64,000 bases of DNA from Chryseobacterium sp. G0162 (GCF_003815715.1 NZ_CP033922.1:1501001-1565000), one strand, 5' to 3'. Numbered from the stretch's first letter, positions 16,397-25,533 are shown. A program made the numbers and translations. The notes: generated by a model not told the origin, from the sequence alone.

Positions 16397-18499
16397 CTAT
16401 TCCCGGTTTTTTACTAATACCCAACCTGTAAATTTAACAGGAGTATTTTTTTTATTATTCTCATTCCACAGTACAGAATACCAATAGGTACCAGTAGGAA
16501 CCCTTCTTCCACTTACTGTTCCGTCCCATTTATAGCTGTTAAGTTTATCAGCCTGATGGATCTTGGTTCCGTATCTGTCAAAAATATTAATTACAAGATT
16601 CTGTTTACCTGATAATGCTGAATAATCAATTACATCATTCACTCCGTCAGCATTTGGAGTGATCACATTCACTAGGTTTGGAACAACAATTTCAACTTCT
16701 ATAGGGGTACAATTATAATCATCTTTTACAAAAATCTTGTATATCCCTCTTGAAAGGTTAGTGAACATATTAGAATCCTGCCAGATAATATTGTCCAGCG
16801 AATATTGATAAGACGGTGTACCTCCTATTACAGATACTGTTATCGTATTACTGCCTATCTCAATATTGGAAATCACAGGCTGTTCAGACGGTATTACCTT
16901 TACAGTTTGGGTGGTATAGCAATCTCCGGTTTTAAGTTTTACCCAATATACTCCAACTCCTACATTAACTGTTCGAGTAGTTTCTCCGGTACTCCACAGA
17001 TAACTTTTGAACCCCGGCCCTGCGTCTAAAATGGTTTTACTTTCTATACATATAGTTTTATCTTTAAGTACATCAGAATATTTCGGAGGAATCACTACTA
17101 AAGTCACTTTAACAATAGCGTAACAACCTCTGTTATTGGCCACTCTTATATACACCACTCCATTGGGTGCAATATAGTTCGTAGGGGTCAAAATTTCATT
17201 AGTCTGATGAATAGCATCAGCTTCAGATGGGTAGTACTTTTTATCCGTATTGCTTGGGTTGGTAACAAAAGCATCCGCAAGATTAAAAGATCCAGTACTT
17301 GGATTGGATTCTATAAAACAAGTGGTAAGTGTCGCTTCGTTGACAACAACTACAGGATGGAATTTTAATGTAATCTCTGCAATGGCACTGCATCCATACT
17401 CAGAAGTCACTTTTACATACACTGTTCCTTCAGCAGAGATAAATGCATTGGGATTGATGATCTCGTTAGTTCCGGCATTAAGATCAAACATGCTGTTATA
17501 GTATTTTTTAAAAACATTAGGTGCTGCTGTGACATCAGCTGTTGTCAGATCAAAAAGAGCTGTCCCTGCATTATTGTTATTACACCCTATTAATGTTGCA
17601 TTTTTTACTGTAATAGATCCATCCTTAAATTTAAATGTTCCTGTCTGCTTACATTTATTGAGAGGGCTGTTTGGGTTGGTTGGATCTGTATAGCTTATAC
17701 TATAATAATAAACCGTTGTAGTATTTACTGTTAAAGGAGTTGTAATGGGATTATTTACTGTTAATGCATCATTAGCACTGGTGTGATAACTTACGCTAAA
17801 ACCAGGATTTCCATTAATAATCCCTGCTGATAAGGTTGTAAAATCAAATGTAACAGGATTTCCACAAATGATAACTTCTCTTGGGTTTGCCGGATTAGCA
17901 GATGGAATGCCCGGTGGAATAAAAGGATTAGGCTGAAGAGTAGGATCGGTAAATGGAGAGGCCAACGTGGCCGTTCCACCCCATGTTAAAGAGAAAGGAG
18001 CAGTTGTACTACTCGTACTGCTTACCCAGTTATCAATAAACAAGTAATACGATTCTCCAGGTAACACGTCCAAATATCGGCAATAGGGAGTTGTTGATCC
18101 TCCTATCGCATTTGTAATCGTGCTGGTCATATTTAATCCGGTAGCGGCTCCTACTCCTACAACTGTGGCAGCATTACAACGTATGGCAGCTCCCAGACTT
18201 CCGCAATTCACATTGGGTCCGAAAATAGCCCAGTCATAATCAGCATCCTGATTATTAGGAACCAGGTTAAAGGTAAGAGTACCTCCTGTGGCAATCGTAA
18301 TTTTATACCAGATTGAATTATGTTCACCTGACGCATCTATACAAGTCCCCGAATTTACCATTTCTTTGATACTACCATATCCGGTAGGGCTATAAGTAAT
18401 ATTAGAATTTCCACAAACAGCCAGCGCGGTAGCACAATCTGCCTGGGAGTATAAAAAATGGGAAATGTATAAAAAAGCAAATAGTAAAATTTTCCTCAT
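16397..18499 (-). CDS. Large secreted protein with type B T9SS sorting domain
   Basis: A 700-residue surface or secreted protein. The signal peptide is MRKILLFAFLYISHFLYSQ from ATG 18499; the longer in-frame ATG at 18550 lies at the predicted transcription start and is rejected. The body has an N-terminal CUB-like region with paired Cys (GTCIDASGEHNSIWYKI), then repeated Ig-like segments around STGSFNLADAFVT and TTNEI-type stretches, as in SprB-like adhesins. The last 90 residues are a type B C-terminal domain (gliding motility-associated C-terminal), recognised by ITPNADGVNDV, INIFDRYGTKIH and PTGTYWYSVLW. Export therefore depends on the T9SS whose gldKLMN genes are at the left end. Confidence 0.9.
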   Translation of the reverse strand: MRKILLFAFLYISHFLYSQADCATALAVCGNSNITYSPTGYGSIKEMVNSGTCIDASGEHNSIWYKITIATGGTLTFNLVPNNQDADYDWAIFGPNVNCGSLGAAIRCNAATVVGVGAATGLNMTSTITNAIGGSTTPYCRYLDVLPGESYYLFIDNWVSSTSSTTAPFSLTWGGTATLASPFTDPTLQPNPFIPPGIPSANPANPREVIICGNPVTFDFTTLSAGIINGNPGFSVSYHTSANDALTVNNPITTPLTVNTTTVYYYSISYTDPTNPNSPLNKCKQTGTFKFKDGSITVKNATLIGCNNNNAGTALFDLTTADVTAAPNVFKKYYNSMFDLNAGTNEIINPNAFISAEGTVYVKVTSEYGCSAIAEITLKFHPVVVVNEATLTTCFIESNPSTGSFNLADAFVTNPSNTDKKYYPSEADAIHQTNEILTPTNYIAPNGVVYIRVANNRGCYAIVKVTLVVIPPKYSDVLKDKTICIESKTILDAGPGFKSYLWSTGETTRTVNVGVGVYWVKLKTGDCYTTQTVKVIPSEQPVISNIEIGSNTITVSVIGGTPSYQYSLDNIIWQDSNMFTNLSRGIYKIFVKDDYNCTPIEVEIVVPNLVNVITPNADGVNDVIDYSALSGKQNLVINIFDRYGTKIHQADKLNSYKWDGTVSGRRVPTGTYWYSVLWNENNKKNTPVKFTGWVLVKNRE

Positions 18500-18557
18500 A
18501 GATATATTTGTTTTTATGGTTAAGTCATTTTGAGTCAGACCAATATCCAACTTATAC

Positions 18558-18565
18558 CAAATATA
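18558..18565 (-). promoter_or_regulatory. -7 element for the T9SS cargo gene
   Basis: The minus strand reads TATATTTG, a perfect TAnnTTTG match about 58 bases ahead of ATG 18499. TTG trinucleotides occur at slightly off spacings (15 and 22 bases). Confidence 0.5.
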
Positions 18566-18658
18566 CCTATAATTTAATTACAAATAACAAAAGACAATAT
18601 TTTTTATGATATTTAAAACAAATACATTAATTAATTAAAAAGTCAATATTCATACTTC

Positions 18659-19456
18659 TTATTTTATACTCGTAATATTTCCGCAGAGATTTTCCAGATG
18701 AAAAATTTTATGGAAAGGACTTTTCACTTCTTTCAGATGGTCTTTATCCTGAATAAATGTATATCTTGAAGCAATAGAATTCATATCGGAAACAATAACC
18801 AGCCAGCATTCATCCACTGAAGTATCATAATATGGAAATTTTTCATTCTTTTTTTCAATGAGCTCCAGAATTTTATCTGAGCAGAGTTCATCAAAAAGAT
18901 TCATACTATACTCGTGCGTAATGAAAACATTTCTTCGATGAAAAGATTTCCTTATGCTTTTCACACAACCTATTCCTTTATTTTTTTTGATGCTTTTGTA
19001 GATATTAATAATATTCTCTTCCTGCTCTTCAAGGTTATCAAACTTTATATTGGGGTAGAATTCTAAAAAATAAACACCACGATATTTCGTAGTGTCTTCC
19101 TGTTCTAATAATATTTCTGCCTGACGGAACATTTTATTCAAAGTACTCTCTACCTTTTTCATTTCCAGATGATTGATAACTTCAGTCAGTTCTATTCCGA
19201 TTTTTTTGTCGTTTAGTTTTGCGATAAAGTCCGGGCTCTCGCAGGTAAGATTTTCAAATTTCACATCAGGAAAATGATGCATAAAAGAATTGAGTAGAAG
19301 AATTTCTGACTTTTTTCGATATTTTTCACGGTCATGAAGCGGAGATTCATCTATGGTACGGTGATACTTTTCTATGGGCTTTTTTTTCAAATGCCGGTTC
19401 AGGTAATATAAACTCAGATTCTTAATCAGATCTTCATCAGAAAACGTCTTTTTCAT
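18659..19456 (-). CDS. Hypothetical protein with a possible PD-(D/E)XK nuclease core
   Basis: A 265-residue soluble protein that I do not recognise by name. Residues 74-92 read SPDFIAKLNDKKIGIELTE: an Asp (D76) followed 13 residues later by E-x-T (E89, T91) in a beta-hairpin context, the layout of PD-(D/E)XK-type proteins in which the usual ExK becomes ExT. An upstream Glu (E51) in a helix would complete the site. No signal peptide or membrane segment. It stands alone between the T9SS cargo gene and a divergent glucan-phosphorylase-like gene, without a methylase or toxin partner. The nuclease idea is inference from a short motif. Confidence 0.6.
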   Translation of the reverse strand: MKKTFSDEDLIKNLSLYYLNRHLKKKPIEKYHRTIDESPLHDREKYRKKSEILLLNSFMHHFPDVKFENLTCESPDFIAKLNDKKIGIELTEVINHLEMKKVESTLNKMFRQAEILLEQEDTTKYRGVYFLEFYPNIKFDNLEEQEENIINIYKSIKKNKGIGCVKSIRKSFHRRNVFITHEYSMNLFDELCSDKILELIEKKNEKFPYYDTSVDECWLVIVSDMNSIASRYTFIQDKDHLKEVKSPFHKIFHLENLCGNITSIK

Positions 19457-19513
19457 GTGTGATTTTTTTTATTTAATTAAACACATGCTACCATTGGCTT
19501 TCACCATTAAAAG

Positions 19514-19530
19514 TTTTTGATTATCAAAAA
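19514..19530. repeat. Palindrome in the divergent promoter region
   Basis: TTTTTGAT t ATCAAAAA, a perfect inverted repeat with 8-base arms between the two divergent genes. It could be an operator; no second copy was noticed. Confidence 0.35.
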
Positions 19531-19625
19531 TTTACACTCTTAAAGGTAAGTAAAAAAACTATTCAATGCTTATTTTTAAAATTAATTTATCCATTAATTA
19601 ATATAGAGTTTATTTTCATTATTAA

Positions 19626-19633
19626 TACCTTTG
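19626..19633 (+). promoter_or_regulatory. -7 element for the glucan-phosphorylase-like gene
   Basis: TACCTTTG matches TAnnTTTG. Transcription would begin about 19640, so the ATG at 19661 is the first usable start. Confidence 0.55.
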
Positions 19634-19660
19634 CCTTTTCAAACACAAACCAGCAATTCT

Positions 19661-21316
19661 ATGGATTTTAGGAATTTTAAAATACCCTACAGCATCAATC
19701 CCCAATATTCAAAAAAAACCGCCTATTTCTCAATGGAATTTGCCCTTGAGCAGGTCTTGAAAATATACTCCGGAGGACTTGGTTTTCTAGCAGGATCTCA
19801 CATGAGAAGTGCTTATAACCTGAAGCAGGATCTTATCGGAATTGGTATTCTTTGGAAATTCGGGTATTATGACCAGGCGAGAAACCATGATCAGACTCTT
19901 CAGCCTGTATGGACCAGAAAAATGTATAGTTTTCTTGAGGATACGGGAATAAAATTTCAAATTGAGATTCACAGTGCTCCTGTTTGGGTAAAAGTATGGT
20001 ATCTTGATCCTGAAATTTTCAATACGGCACCCATGTTTTTCCTTTCTACAGATGTCCCTGAAAACGATCATGTTTCCAAAACAATCTGTCACAAACTTTA
20101 TGATGCTAATGAATCAACCAAACTGGCTCAATATATCTTACTTGGAAAAGGAGGAGCTAAATTACTGGATGAACTGAACATCGAAAGGGATGTTTACCAT
20201 TTAAATGAAGCTCACGGGCTTCCGGCGGCATTTTATTTATTAAGAAAATACAATGGTGATCTGAATAAGGTCAGAGAAAAACTGGTTTTCACCACGCATA
20301 CCCCGGAAGAGGCAGGAAATGAAAAGCATAATTTAAAATTATGTTATGATATGACTTATTTCTCCGGCTATAGCATGGAAGAAGTAAAAGCCATTGAAGG
20401 TATGGATGATGAACGTTTCAATCATTCTCTTTGTGCTTTGAAAATGGCAAGAATGGCTAATGGGGTTTCTCAGCTTCACGGAGTCGTTTCCCGTGCCATG
20501 TGGAATAAATATCCCGGCATCTGTGAAATTACTTCTATTACCAACGCACAGGAATTCAAATATTGGGCAGATAAGCCTCTTTATAATGCGAAAGATGAAA
20601 ATGATGATACCGTTTTCGATTACCGTAAAAAGCATTTAAAAAAGAAACTGTTCAGCATAGTGGCAGACCAAACCGGAAACCTATTCAATCCGAATGTTTT
20701 TACCATTGTATGGGCAAGAAGATTTGCAGGTTACAAACGTGCAGAACTGCTTTTACATGATAAAGAAAGATTTTACAGACTTCTGAACAATCCGAAATAT
20801 CCGGTACAGATCATCTGGGCAGGAAAACCTTACCCAATGGATTATTCAGCAATTTCTACCTTCAATACTTTGGTTGAAGAAAGTAAGAATCACAAAAGTA
20901 TGGCCGTTCTTACCGGATATGAGCTTTCTTTAAGTAAATCACTAAAACAAGGTTCCGACCTTTGGCTCAACAACCCAAGAGTTCCAAGAGAAGCATCCGG
21001 AACTTCAGGAATGACAGCTGCTATGAACGGATCTGTCAATTTATCCACAGACGATGGCTGGATCCCGGAATTTGCTCAACACGGAGAAAACTCTTTCGTT
21101 GTTCCTAAAGCAGATTATCTGAATATGAGCATCTATGAACAGGATAATTATGATTTAAACAAATTATATGAGATTCTTGAAAACGAAATTCTTCCTATGT
21201 ATTACGATCGTCCGGACCAATGGAGAAAAATCCAGCACAATGCCATGAATGATGTAAAAGGTCAGTTCAATAGCGATAGAATGGCAGATGAATATTATAG
21301 AGTACTTTATCAATAA
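19661..21316 (+). CDS. glgP: Alpha-glucan phosphorylase family protein (GT35-like), PLP lysine absent
   Basis: A 551-residue member of the short alpha-glucan phosphorylase family; such enzymes release glucose-1-phosphate from glycogen or maltodextrin. Family motifs: TAYFSMEFALE near the start, LNEAHGLPAAFYLL, FTTHTPEEAGNE, IVWARRFAGYKRAEL and WLNNPRVPREASGTSGM. In phosphorylases the residue after this last Met is the Lys that holds pyridoxal phosphate (GTSGMK); here it is Thr452 (GTSGMTAAMNG). The codon is plainly ACA. Activity as a phosphorylase is therefore uncertain; it may be a PLP-independent glycosyltransferase. Start chosen by the -7 element at 19626. Confidence 0.82.
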   Translation: MDFRNFKIPYSINPQYSKKTAYFSMEFALEQVLKIYSGGLGFLAGSHMRSAYNLKQDLIGIGILWKFGYYDQARNHDQTLQPVWTRKMYSFLEDTGIKFQIEIHSAPVWVKVWYLDPEIFNTAPMFFLSTDVPENDHVSKTICHKLYDANESTKLAQYILLGKGGAKLLDELNIERDVYHLNEAHGLPAAFYLLRKYNGDLNKVREKLVFTTHTPEEAGNEKHNLKLCYDMTYFSGYSMEEVKAIEGMDDERFNHSLCALKMARMANGVSQLHGVVSRAMWNKYPGICEITSITNAQEFKYWADKPLYNAKDENDDTVFDYRKKHLKKKLFSIVADQTGNLFNPNVFTIVWARRFAGYKRAELLLHDKERFYRLLNNPKYPVQIIWAGKPYPMDYSAISTFNTLVEESKNHKSMAVLTGYELSLSKSLKQGSDLWLNNPRVPREASGTSGMTAAMNGSVNLSTDDGWIPEFAQHGENSFVVPKADYLNMSIYEQDNYDLNKLYEILENEILPMYYDRPDQWRKIQHNAMNDVKGQFNSDRMADEYYRVLYQ

Positions 21317-21343
21317 AAAAATTAATCTTTATCTATCATAAAA

Positions 21344-21370
21344 AGATGCCCGGAAAATTTCCGGGCATCT
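21344..21370. terminator. Perfect palindromic terminator between convergent genes
   Basis: AGATGCCCGGAAA/TTTCCGGGCATCT, 13-base arms with almost no loop, between the phosphorylase-like gene and the DUF6496 gene; T-rich on both sides. Confidence 0.75.
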
Positions 21371-21380
21371 GTATTTTAAA

Positions 21381-21569
21381 TTATTTACTTTTCTTTTTGG
21401 GTGGCACTTTCAGGCCTTTTTCTCTCGCTTCAGAAATACCAATAGCTACAGCTTGTTTTCTGTTTGTTACTTTTTCTCCGGAAGAAGATTTCAACTTTCC
21501 CTCCTTGAATTCATGCATTACTTTTCCTACTTTGTCCTGAGCTTTATCTGAATATTTAGTCTTGCTCAT
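21381..21569 (-). CDS. DUF6496 small basic protein
   Basis: A 62-residue lysine-rich protein (MSKTKYSDKAQDKVGKVMHE, then FKEGKLKSSSGEKVTNRKQAV, AIGISEAREKG, and a basic tail VPPKKKSK). This matches the DUF6496 family, small proteins common in Bacteroidetes and Proteobacteria with a shared KVMHEFKxGxLxSG core and unknown function; the charge suggests nucleic-acid binding, but that is a guess. It follows the 157-residue gene by 12 bases on the same strand and shares a terminator with the convergent phosphorylase-like gene. Confidence 0.82.
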   Translation of the reverse strand: MSKTKYSDKAQDKVGKVMHEFKEGKLKSSSGEKVTNRKQAVAIGISEAREKGLKVPPKKKSK

Positions 21570-21581
21570 AATATGATTTTT

Positions 21582-22055
21582 TTAAGATTTTGGCAGGGAT
21601 ACCCCTAGTTCATAAACTCTGGCATGTTTCAAATACTTTGAACGTTCTCTTGAAGTTACGGACTGAAACTGATCATTTTTGATTACAATGATCGGGTCTT
21701 CTATATTTTCAATTTCAAAATTGGCAAAGTACCTTTCATCTGGGCTTGTTTTATCATTTCTCGCCTTAATTTTCTGTAACTCTTCCGCATATTTCCTAAA
21801 TCCGGGATCAGATGAATGGATAAATTTATACTCATCGCCTGCATACACATAGTAATGAATCTTTTTTTCTATCAAACCGGCTTCATCTGTAATTTCGGGG
21901 TTATCATTGCCATCTTTAAACCCTACTTCCACTAATATTCCACCTTTTTTATCGGCACATTCCTGTGCATCATTAAAACTAGAAAAACCTGTATAAACAA
22001 TTCTGTCGTTCAATACATATCGGTTGAGTTTCTGGTTGTATGCATTCGTTTCCAT
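21582..22055 (-). CDS. Hypothetical protein, 157 aa
   Basis: A soluble 157-residue protein with no signal peptide or membrane helix and no motif that I recognise. It begins METNAYNQKLNRYVLNDRIV and has a mixed alpha/beta composition with many charged residues (AEELQKIKARNDK; SRERSKYLKHARVYELG). The gene is in the same direction as DUF6496 and 12 bases upstream of it, so the two are probably one transcript. It is divergent from the GG-leader peptide gene. Coding is supported by normal codon use over the full length and by the tight spacing. Confidence 0.7.
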   Translation of the reverse strand: METNAYNQKLNRYVLNDRIVYTGFSSFNDAQECADKKGGILVEVGFKDGNDNPEITDEAGLIEKKIHYYVYAGDEYKFIHSSDPGFRKYAEELQKIKARNDKTSPDERYFANFEIENIEDPIIVIKNDQFQSVTSRERSKYLKHARVYELGVSLPKS

Positions 22056-22183
22056 AATTACTCTTTTTTGATTGATTGGTGATTATATATATTCAATTTT
22101 TCTGCCAAATTCTATTTTTTTTAAAATTTCACCATCAGATATTTTTTTTAATTACCTTAGATTTTCAATCAAAAATATTTACC

Positions 22184-22408
22184 ATGAAAAATTTAAAAAA
22201 AGTTTCAAGACAACAGTTAAAAGAAGTACAAGGTGGTGTTTTACCAGGAATGAAAAGATGTGTAGACGGGCAAACGTGTAAGCTCAGAATCTGGTGGATC
22301 GGAGGATTGGAAGAAATACCATGTAATTCTCCTTACCCAACCTGCGCTCCTGAAGGATATTACCCACCGGACAATGGAGACCCGGGCACTATTCATGTTG
22401 CAAATTAG
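22184..22408 (+). CDS. Bacteriocin-like peptide with double-glycine leader
   Basis: A 74-residue peptide beginning MKNLKKVSRQQLKEVQGG: a double-glycine leader of the kind found in bacteriocin-like precursors of Chryseobacterium, cut after Gly18. The predicted 56-residue mature peptide has four Cys (26, 32, 47 and 54), two Trp and an acidic, Pro/Gly-rich tail (APEGYYPPDNGDPGTIHVAN). The open frame begins 108 bases earlier, but only ATG 22184 gives the leader. No processing transporter (C39 peptidase ABC protein) or modification enzyme lies in this window. It has its own terminator. A function as antimicrobial or signal is unproven. Confidence 0.75.
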   Translation: MKNLKKVSRQQLKEVQGGVLPGMKRCVDGQTCKLRIWWIGGLEEIPCNSPYPTCAPEGYYPPDNGDPGTIHVAN

Positions 22409-22416
22409 AATAAAAG

Positions 22417-22445
22417 ATCAGGGCATAGTATCCTGATTTTTGTTT
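22417..22445 (+). terminator. Terminator after the GG-leader peptide gene
   Basis: ATCAGG...CCTGAT hairpin followed by TTTTTGTTTT, 8 bases past the stop codon. Confidence 0.75.
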
Positions 22446-22471
22446 TATATGGTTATGTAAGTAAGATTCAT

Positions 22472-22479
22472 TAAATTTG
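22472..22479 (+). promoter_or_regulatory. -7 element for the DPP IV gene
   Basis: TAAATTTG matches TAnnTTTG, ending 18 bases ahead of ATG 22498. It makes the in-frame ATG at 22477 unusable as a start. Confidence 0.55.
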
Positions 22480-22497
22480 GAAGCATTAAAATTAGAA

Positions 22498-24627
22498 ATG
22501 AAAAAACTACTCTTAACTTTGACTATAGCAGCGGCATTTCATCATGTGTCTGCACAGGAAATCACTTTAGACAAAATATATTCAGGATATTACCGTGGTA
22601 AAGGTATTGCCGGGATTACTTCTATGAAAAACGGAGAAAATTATCTTGTTATTGAACCTTCAGGAATTGCAAAATATTCATATAAAACTTCTCAGAAAGA
22701 AGGAAATATCGTGGATGGAAGCTTTGAAAGTTATATATTTTCGGATGATGAGTCTAAAATCCTTTTGCAGAAGGAAAGTCAGCCTATCTACAGACACTCT
22801 TTCCTCGGAAAGTTTGAAGTGAAGGATTTAAAATCAGGAAAAGTAATCAGCTTAAACGAAGGAAAGCCTGTTCAGGAGCCAGCTTTTTCACCTGATGCCA
22901 CAAAAGTAGCTTTCATTTCTGATAACAATTTATTTTATCAGGATCTAACATCAGGTAAAATCACTCAGATTACTACTGATGGTAAGAAAAATGCTATTCT
23001 TAACGGTTTGGCAGACTGGGTATATGAAGAAGAATTCGGACATGCAAAACAGTACGAGTGGACGAAAAACTCTGATGCTATTGTATTTATAAAATCGGAC
23101 GAGAGCCAGGTTCCGGAAATTTATATTCCGATCTATGGAAAAAACCTTTATCCTGTAGAAATGCGTTATAAATATCCTAAAGCAGGAGAAAAAAACTCTG
23201 TAGTTTCGGCACAGTTATTCCGTCTTGATACAGAGAAAGTAATGCCACTCAACTTAGGTTCTTTTAAAAATTATTATATCCAGAATGTTTTCCAGACTGC
23301 AAAAGCAGATGAAGTAGTTTTAATTACTTCGGAGAGAATTCAAAATGCTTCGGATGTTTTAAAAGTAAATACTAAAACAGGAACAGTACAAAAATTATTC
23401 ACAGAAACTGATGATAAGTGGATTGAAACTGACAGCCCAACTATTGAATTCCTTGATGATGATTCTTTCCTTTGGGCTTCCGAAAGAGATGGGAACCGCC
23501 ATTTATATTGGTATGATAAAGATGGAAAATTAAAAAAACAAGTCACAAAAGGAAATTGGGAGGTAACAGATTATTATGGTTTCAATCCAAAATCTAAAGA
23601 AATCTACATCCAAACTACTGAAAAAGGGAGCATCAATAAAGTTGTTTCTAAAGTAAATATTGAAAACGGAAAGTCTCAGCTGATCTCCAATGCAGAAGGA
23701 AACAATTCTGCTAATTTCAGTAAAAGCTATAATTATTTCATTGAAACCTCTTCTACGGCAGCAAAACCTCTTACTTATGTTTTAAAAGACGGGAACGGTA
23801 AAGCAGTAAAGGAGCTTCAAAACAACAACGATCAGCTTCAGAAATTGAAAGCAGATAATTTTGTTGAAAAAGAATTTATCACTATCCCTAATGCTGTAGG
23901 TGATCAAATGAATGCATGGATAATGAAACCTAAAAATTTCGATCCTAATAAAAAGTATCCATTGTTCATGTTCCAGTATTCAGGACCGGGCTCTCAACAG
24001 GTTGCCAATTCTTGGGATAACGGTAACACAATGTGGTTCAACCATCTTGTACAAAAAGGATACATTGTTGCTTGTGTAGATGGACGTGGAACAGGTTATA
24101 AAGGAGCAAAATACAAGAAAGTTACCTATATGAATCTTGGTAAATATGAGATCGAAGACCAGATTACGGCTGCAAAATGGTTCGGAAACCAATCTTATAT
24201 TGATAAAGGCAGAATCGGAATGTTCGGATGGAGCTTCGGAGGTTATATGACCAGCTTAGCCATGACAAAAGGAGCAGATGTTTTCAAAATGGGTATTGCA
24301 GTAGCACCCGTAACCAACTGGAGATATTATGATTCTGTATACACAGAAAGATTTATGAGAACACCACAGGAAAATCCTGATGGATATGATAAGAACTCTC
24401 CTACTGAATATGCAAAACTGTTGAAAGGTAAATTTCTTTTAATCCATGGAACAGCTGATGATAACGTTCATTTCCAAAACTCTATGGAATTATCTGAAGC
24501 CCTGATTCAAAATAAAAAACAATTTGACTTTATGGCTTACCCTGATAAAAACCACGGGATTTACGGAGGCCAGACAAGACCACAACTGTATCAGAAAATG
24601 ACAGATTTTATTTTGAATAATTTATAG
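22498..24627 (+). CDS. Dipeptidyl peptidase IV (S9 family prolyl peptidase)
   Basis: A 709-residue periplasmic or surface DPP IV that removes X-Pro (and X-Ala) dipeptides from peptide N-termini. Signal peptide MKKLLLTLTIAAAFHHVSAQ. An N-terminal eight-bladed propeller carries the double-Glu motif DWVYEEEFG that binds the substrate amino terminus. The C-terminal alpha/beta hydrolase has Ser579 (GWSFGGYM), Asp654 (HGTADDNVHF) and His686 (KNHGIYGG). Full length. Followed 9 bases later by a secreted hypothetical protein and then by POT peptide carriers, which fits a peptide-feeding locus. Confidence 0.95.
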   Translation: MKKLLLTLTIAAAFHHVSAQEITLDKIYSGYYRGKGIAGITSMKNGENYLVIEPSGIAKYSYKTSQKEGNIVDGSFESYIFSDDESKILLQKESQPIYRHSFLGKFEVKDLKSGKVISLNEGKPVQEPAFSPDATKVAFISDNNLFYQDLTSGKITQITTDGKKNAILNGLADWVYEEEFGHAKQYEWTKNSDAIVFIKSDESQVPEIYIPIYGKNLYPVEMRYKYPKAGEKNSVVSAQLFRLDTEKVMPLNLGSFKNYYIQNVFQTAKADEVVLITSERIQNASDVLKVNTKTGTVQKLFTETDDKWIETDSPTIEFLDDDSFLWASERDGNRHLYWYDKDGKLKKQVTKGNWEVTDYYGFNPKSKEIYIQTTEKGSINKVVSKVNIENGKSQLISNAEGNNSANFSKSYNYFIETSSTAAKPLTYVLKDGNGKAVKELQNNNDQLQKLKADNFVEKEFITIPNAVGDQMNAWIMKPKNFDPNKKYPLFMFQYSGPGSQQVANSWDNGNTMWFNHLVQKGYIVACVDGRGTGYKGAKYKKVTYMNLGKYEIEDQITAAKWFGNQSYIDKGRIGMFGWSFGGYMTSLAMTKGADVFKMGIAVAPVTNWRYYDSVYTERFMRTPQENPDGYDKNSPTEYAKLLKGKFLLIHGTADDNVHFQNSMELSEALIQNKKQFDFMAYPDKNHGIYGGQTRPQLYQKMTDFILNNL

Positions 24628-24636
24628 AAAAAATTA

Positions 24637-25434
24637 ATGAAGCCTGCTCTTTACTTATTATTTTTATTGTGTTGGTCTGTGTTCTTTTCACAGAGAGCAA
24701 CTACTAATGATGGTAAAGAAGTTATGCTTTTTGAAAATAAAACTTGGAAATCCAGTAGAGGCGACCTTGGAAACTTTCCCACTATGGAAGCCTTTACAGC
24801 AGGTGATCAGAAAGTGATTATTTTCCCAGACAACACATGGAAGTTCATGAACAAAGCAACGGAAGGCCTGTATGAAAACACTGTAGTCAACAGTACATCT
24901 TACACAAATCCCAAAACTGCTTTATCATTGGCTCAAAGCAAAAGAGCGGACGCCGGATTTTATTATGATCCTAAAAAATGGACTATTCTTCAAGAACAAC
25001 ATGAATACTCCCGTGGAGAATTTGCACTTCAGGGAGTATTGAATAAAGATCTGTTTGCTAGTTTTGGGAGTTTTTCTTTAGAAAATAATGCCACATTAAA
25101 AAATGTAAAGGACATTGTCCTTACAGGTTTTCTAATGAATCCCAGTCACTATAAAATCAAAAGAACAGAATTCAGGACTGTGAACGGAACGGAAATGTTT
25201 TATATAAAATATCATGACATTGATCTGGATTATGACATTATCCATTATTATGTGATTACCGATGATAAAGCATGTGCACAAATAAGTGCTGGCTCTCCGG
25301 AAAAAAAGTTTGCATCTAGTGAAAAGGATCTGCAGGATTTTCTCAATGGTCTGATAAAAGTGAAAACGGAGAAATATGTTGAACAAGTTAATATTCAAGC
25401 TCCGGTTCCATCACCACCAAGAATTCAAAACTAA
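24637..25434 (+). CDS. Secreted hypothetical protein, 265 aa
   Basis: An exported protein with signal MKPALYLLFLLCWSVFFSQ. After it come two short similar segments, DGKEVMLFENKTWK and DQKVIIFPDNTWKF, resembling the D-G-x-x-V-x-L-x-x-x-x-T-W motif seen in small periplasmic proteins of Bacteroidetes. The remaining 190 residues show no catalytic motif known to me. It starts 9 bases after the DPP IV stop and ends at a strong terminator, so it is probably cotranscribed with DPP IV. Role unknown. Confidence 0.72.
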   Translation: MKPALYLLFLLCWSVFFSQRATTNDGKEVMLFENKTWKSSRGDLGNFPTMEAFTAGDQKVIIFPDNTWKFMNKATEGLYENTVVNSTSYTNPKTALSLAQSKRADAGFYYDPKKWTILQEQHEYSRGEFALQGVLNKDLFASFGSFSLENNATLKNVKDIVLTGFLMNPSHYKIKRTEFRTVNGTEMFYIKYHDIDLDYDIIHYYVITDDKACAQISAGSPEKKFASSEKDLQDFLNGLIKVKTEKYVEQVNIQAPVPSPPRIQN

Positions 25435-25441
25435 AAATAGC

Positions 25442-25472
25442 TCCCTTTCAAAAATTTTGAAAGGGATTTTTA
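25442..25472 (+). terminator. Terminator of the DPP IV operon
   Basis: Stem TCCCTTTCAAAA/TTTTGAAAGGGA followed by TTTTTAT, right after the 265-residue gene. Confidence 0.8.
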
Positions 25473-25533
25473 TATTCATTTCATTAATCATTTAGGGCTA
25501 TATTATTTATTTTATCAATTGGAATTAAAAACT

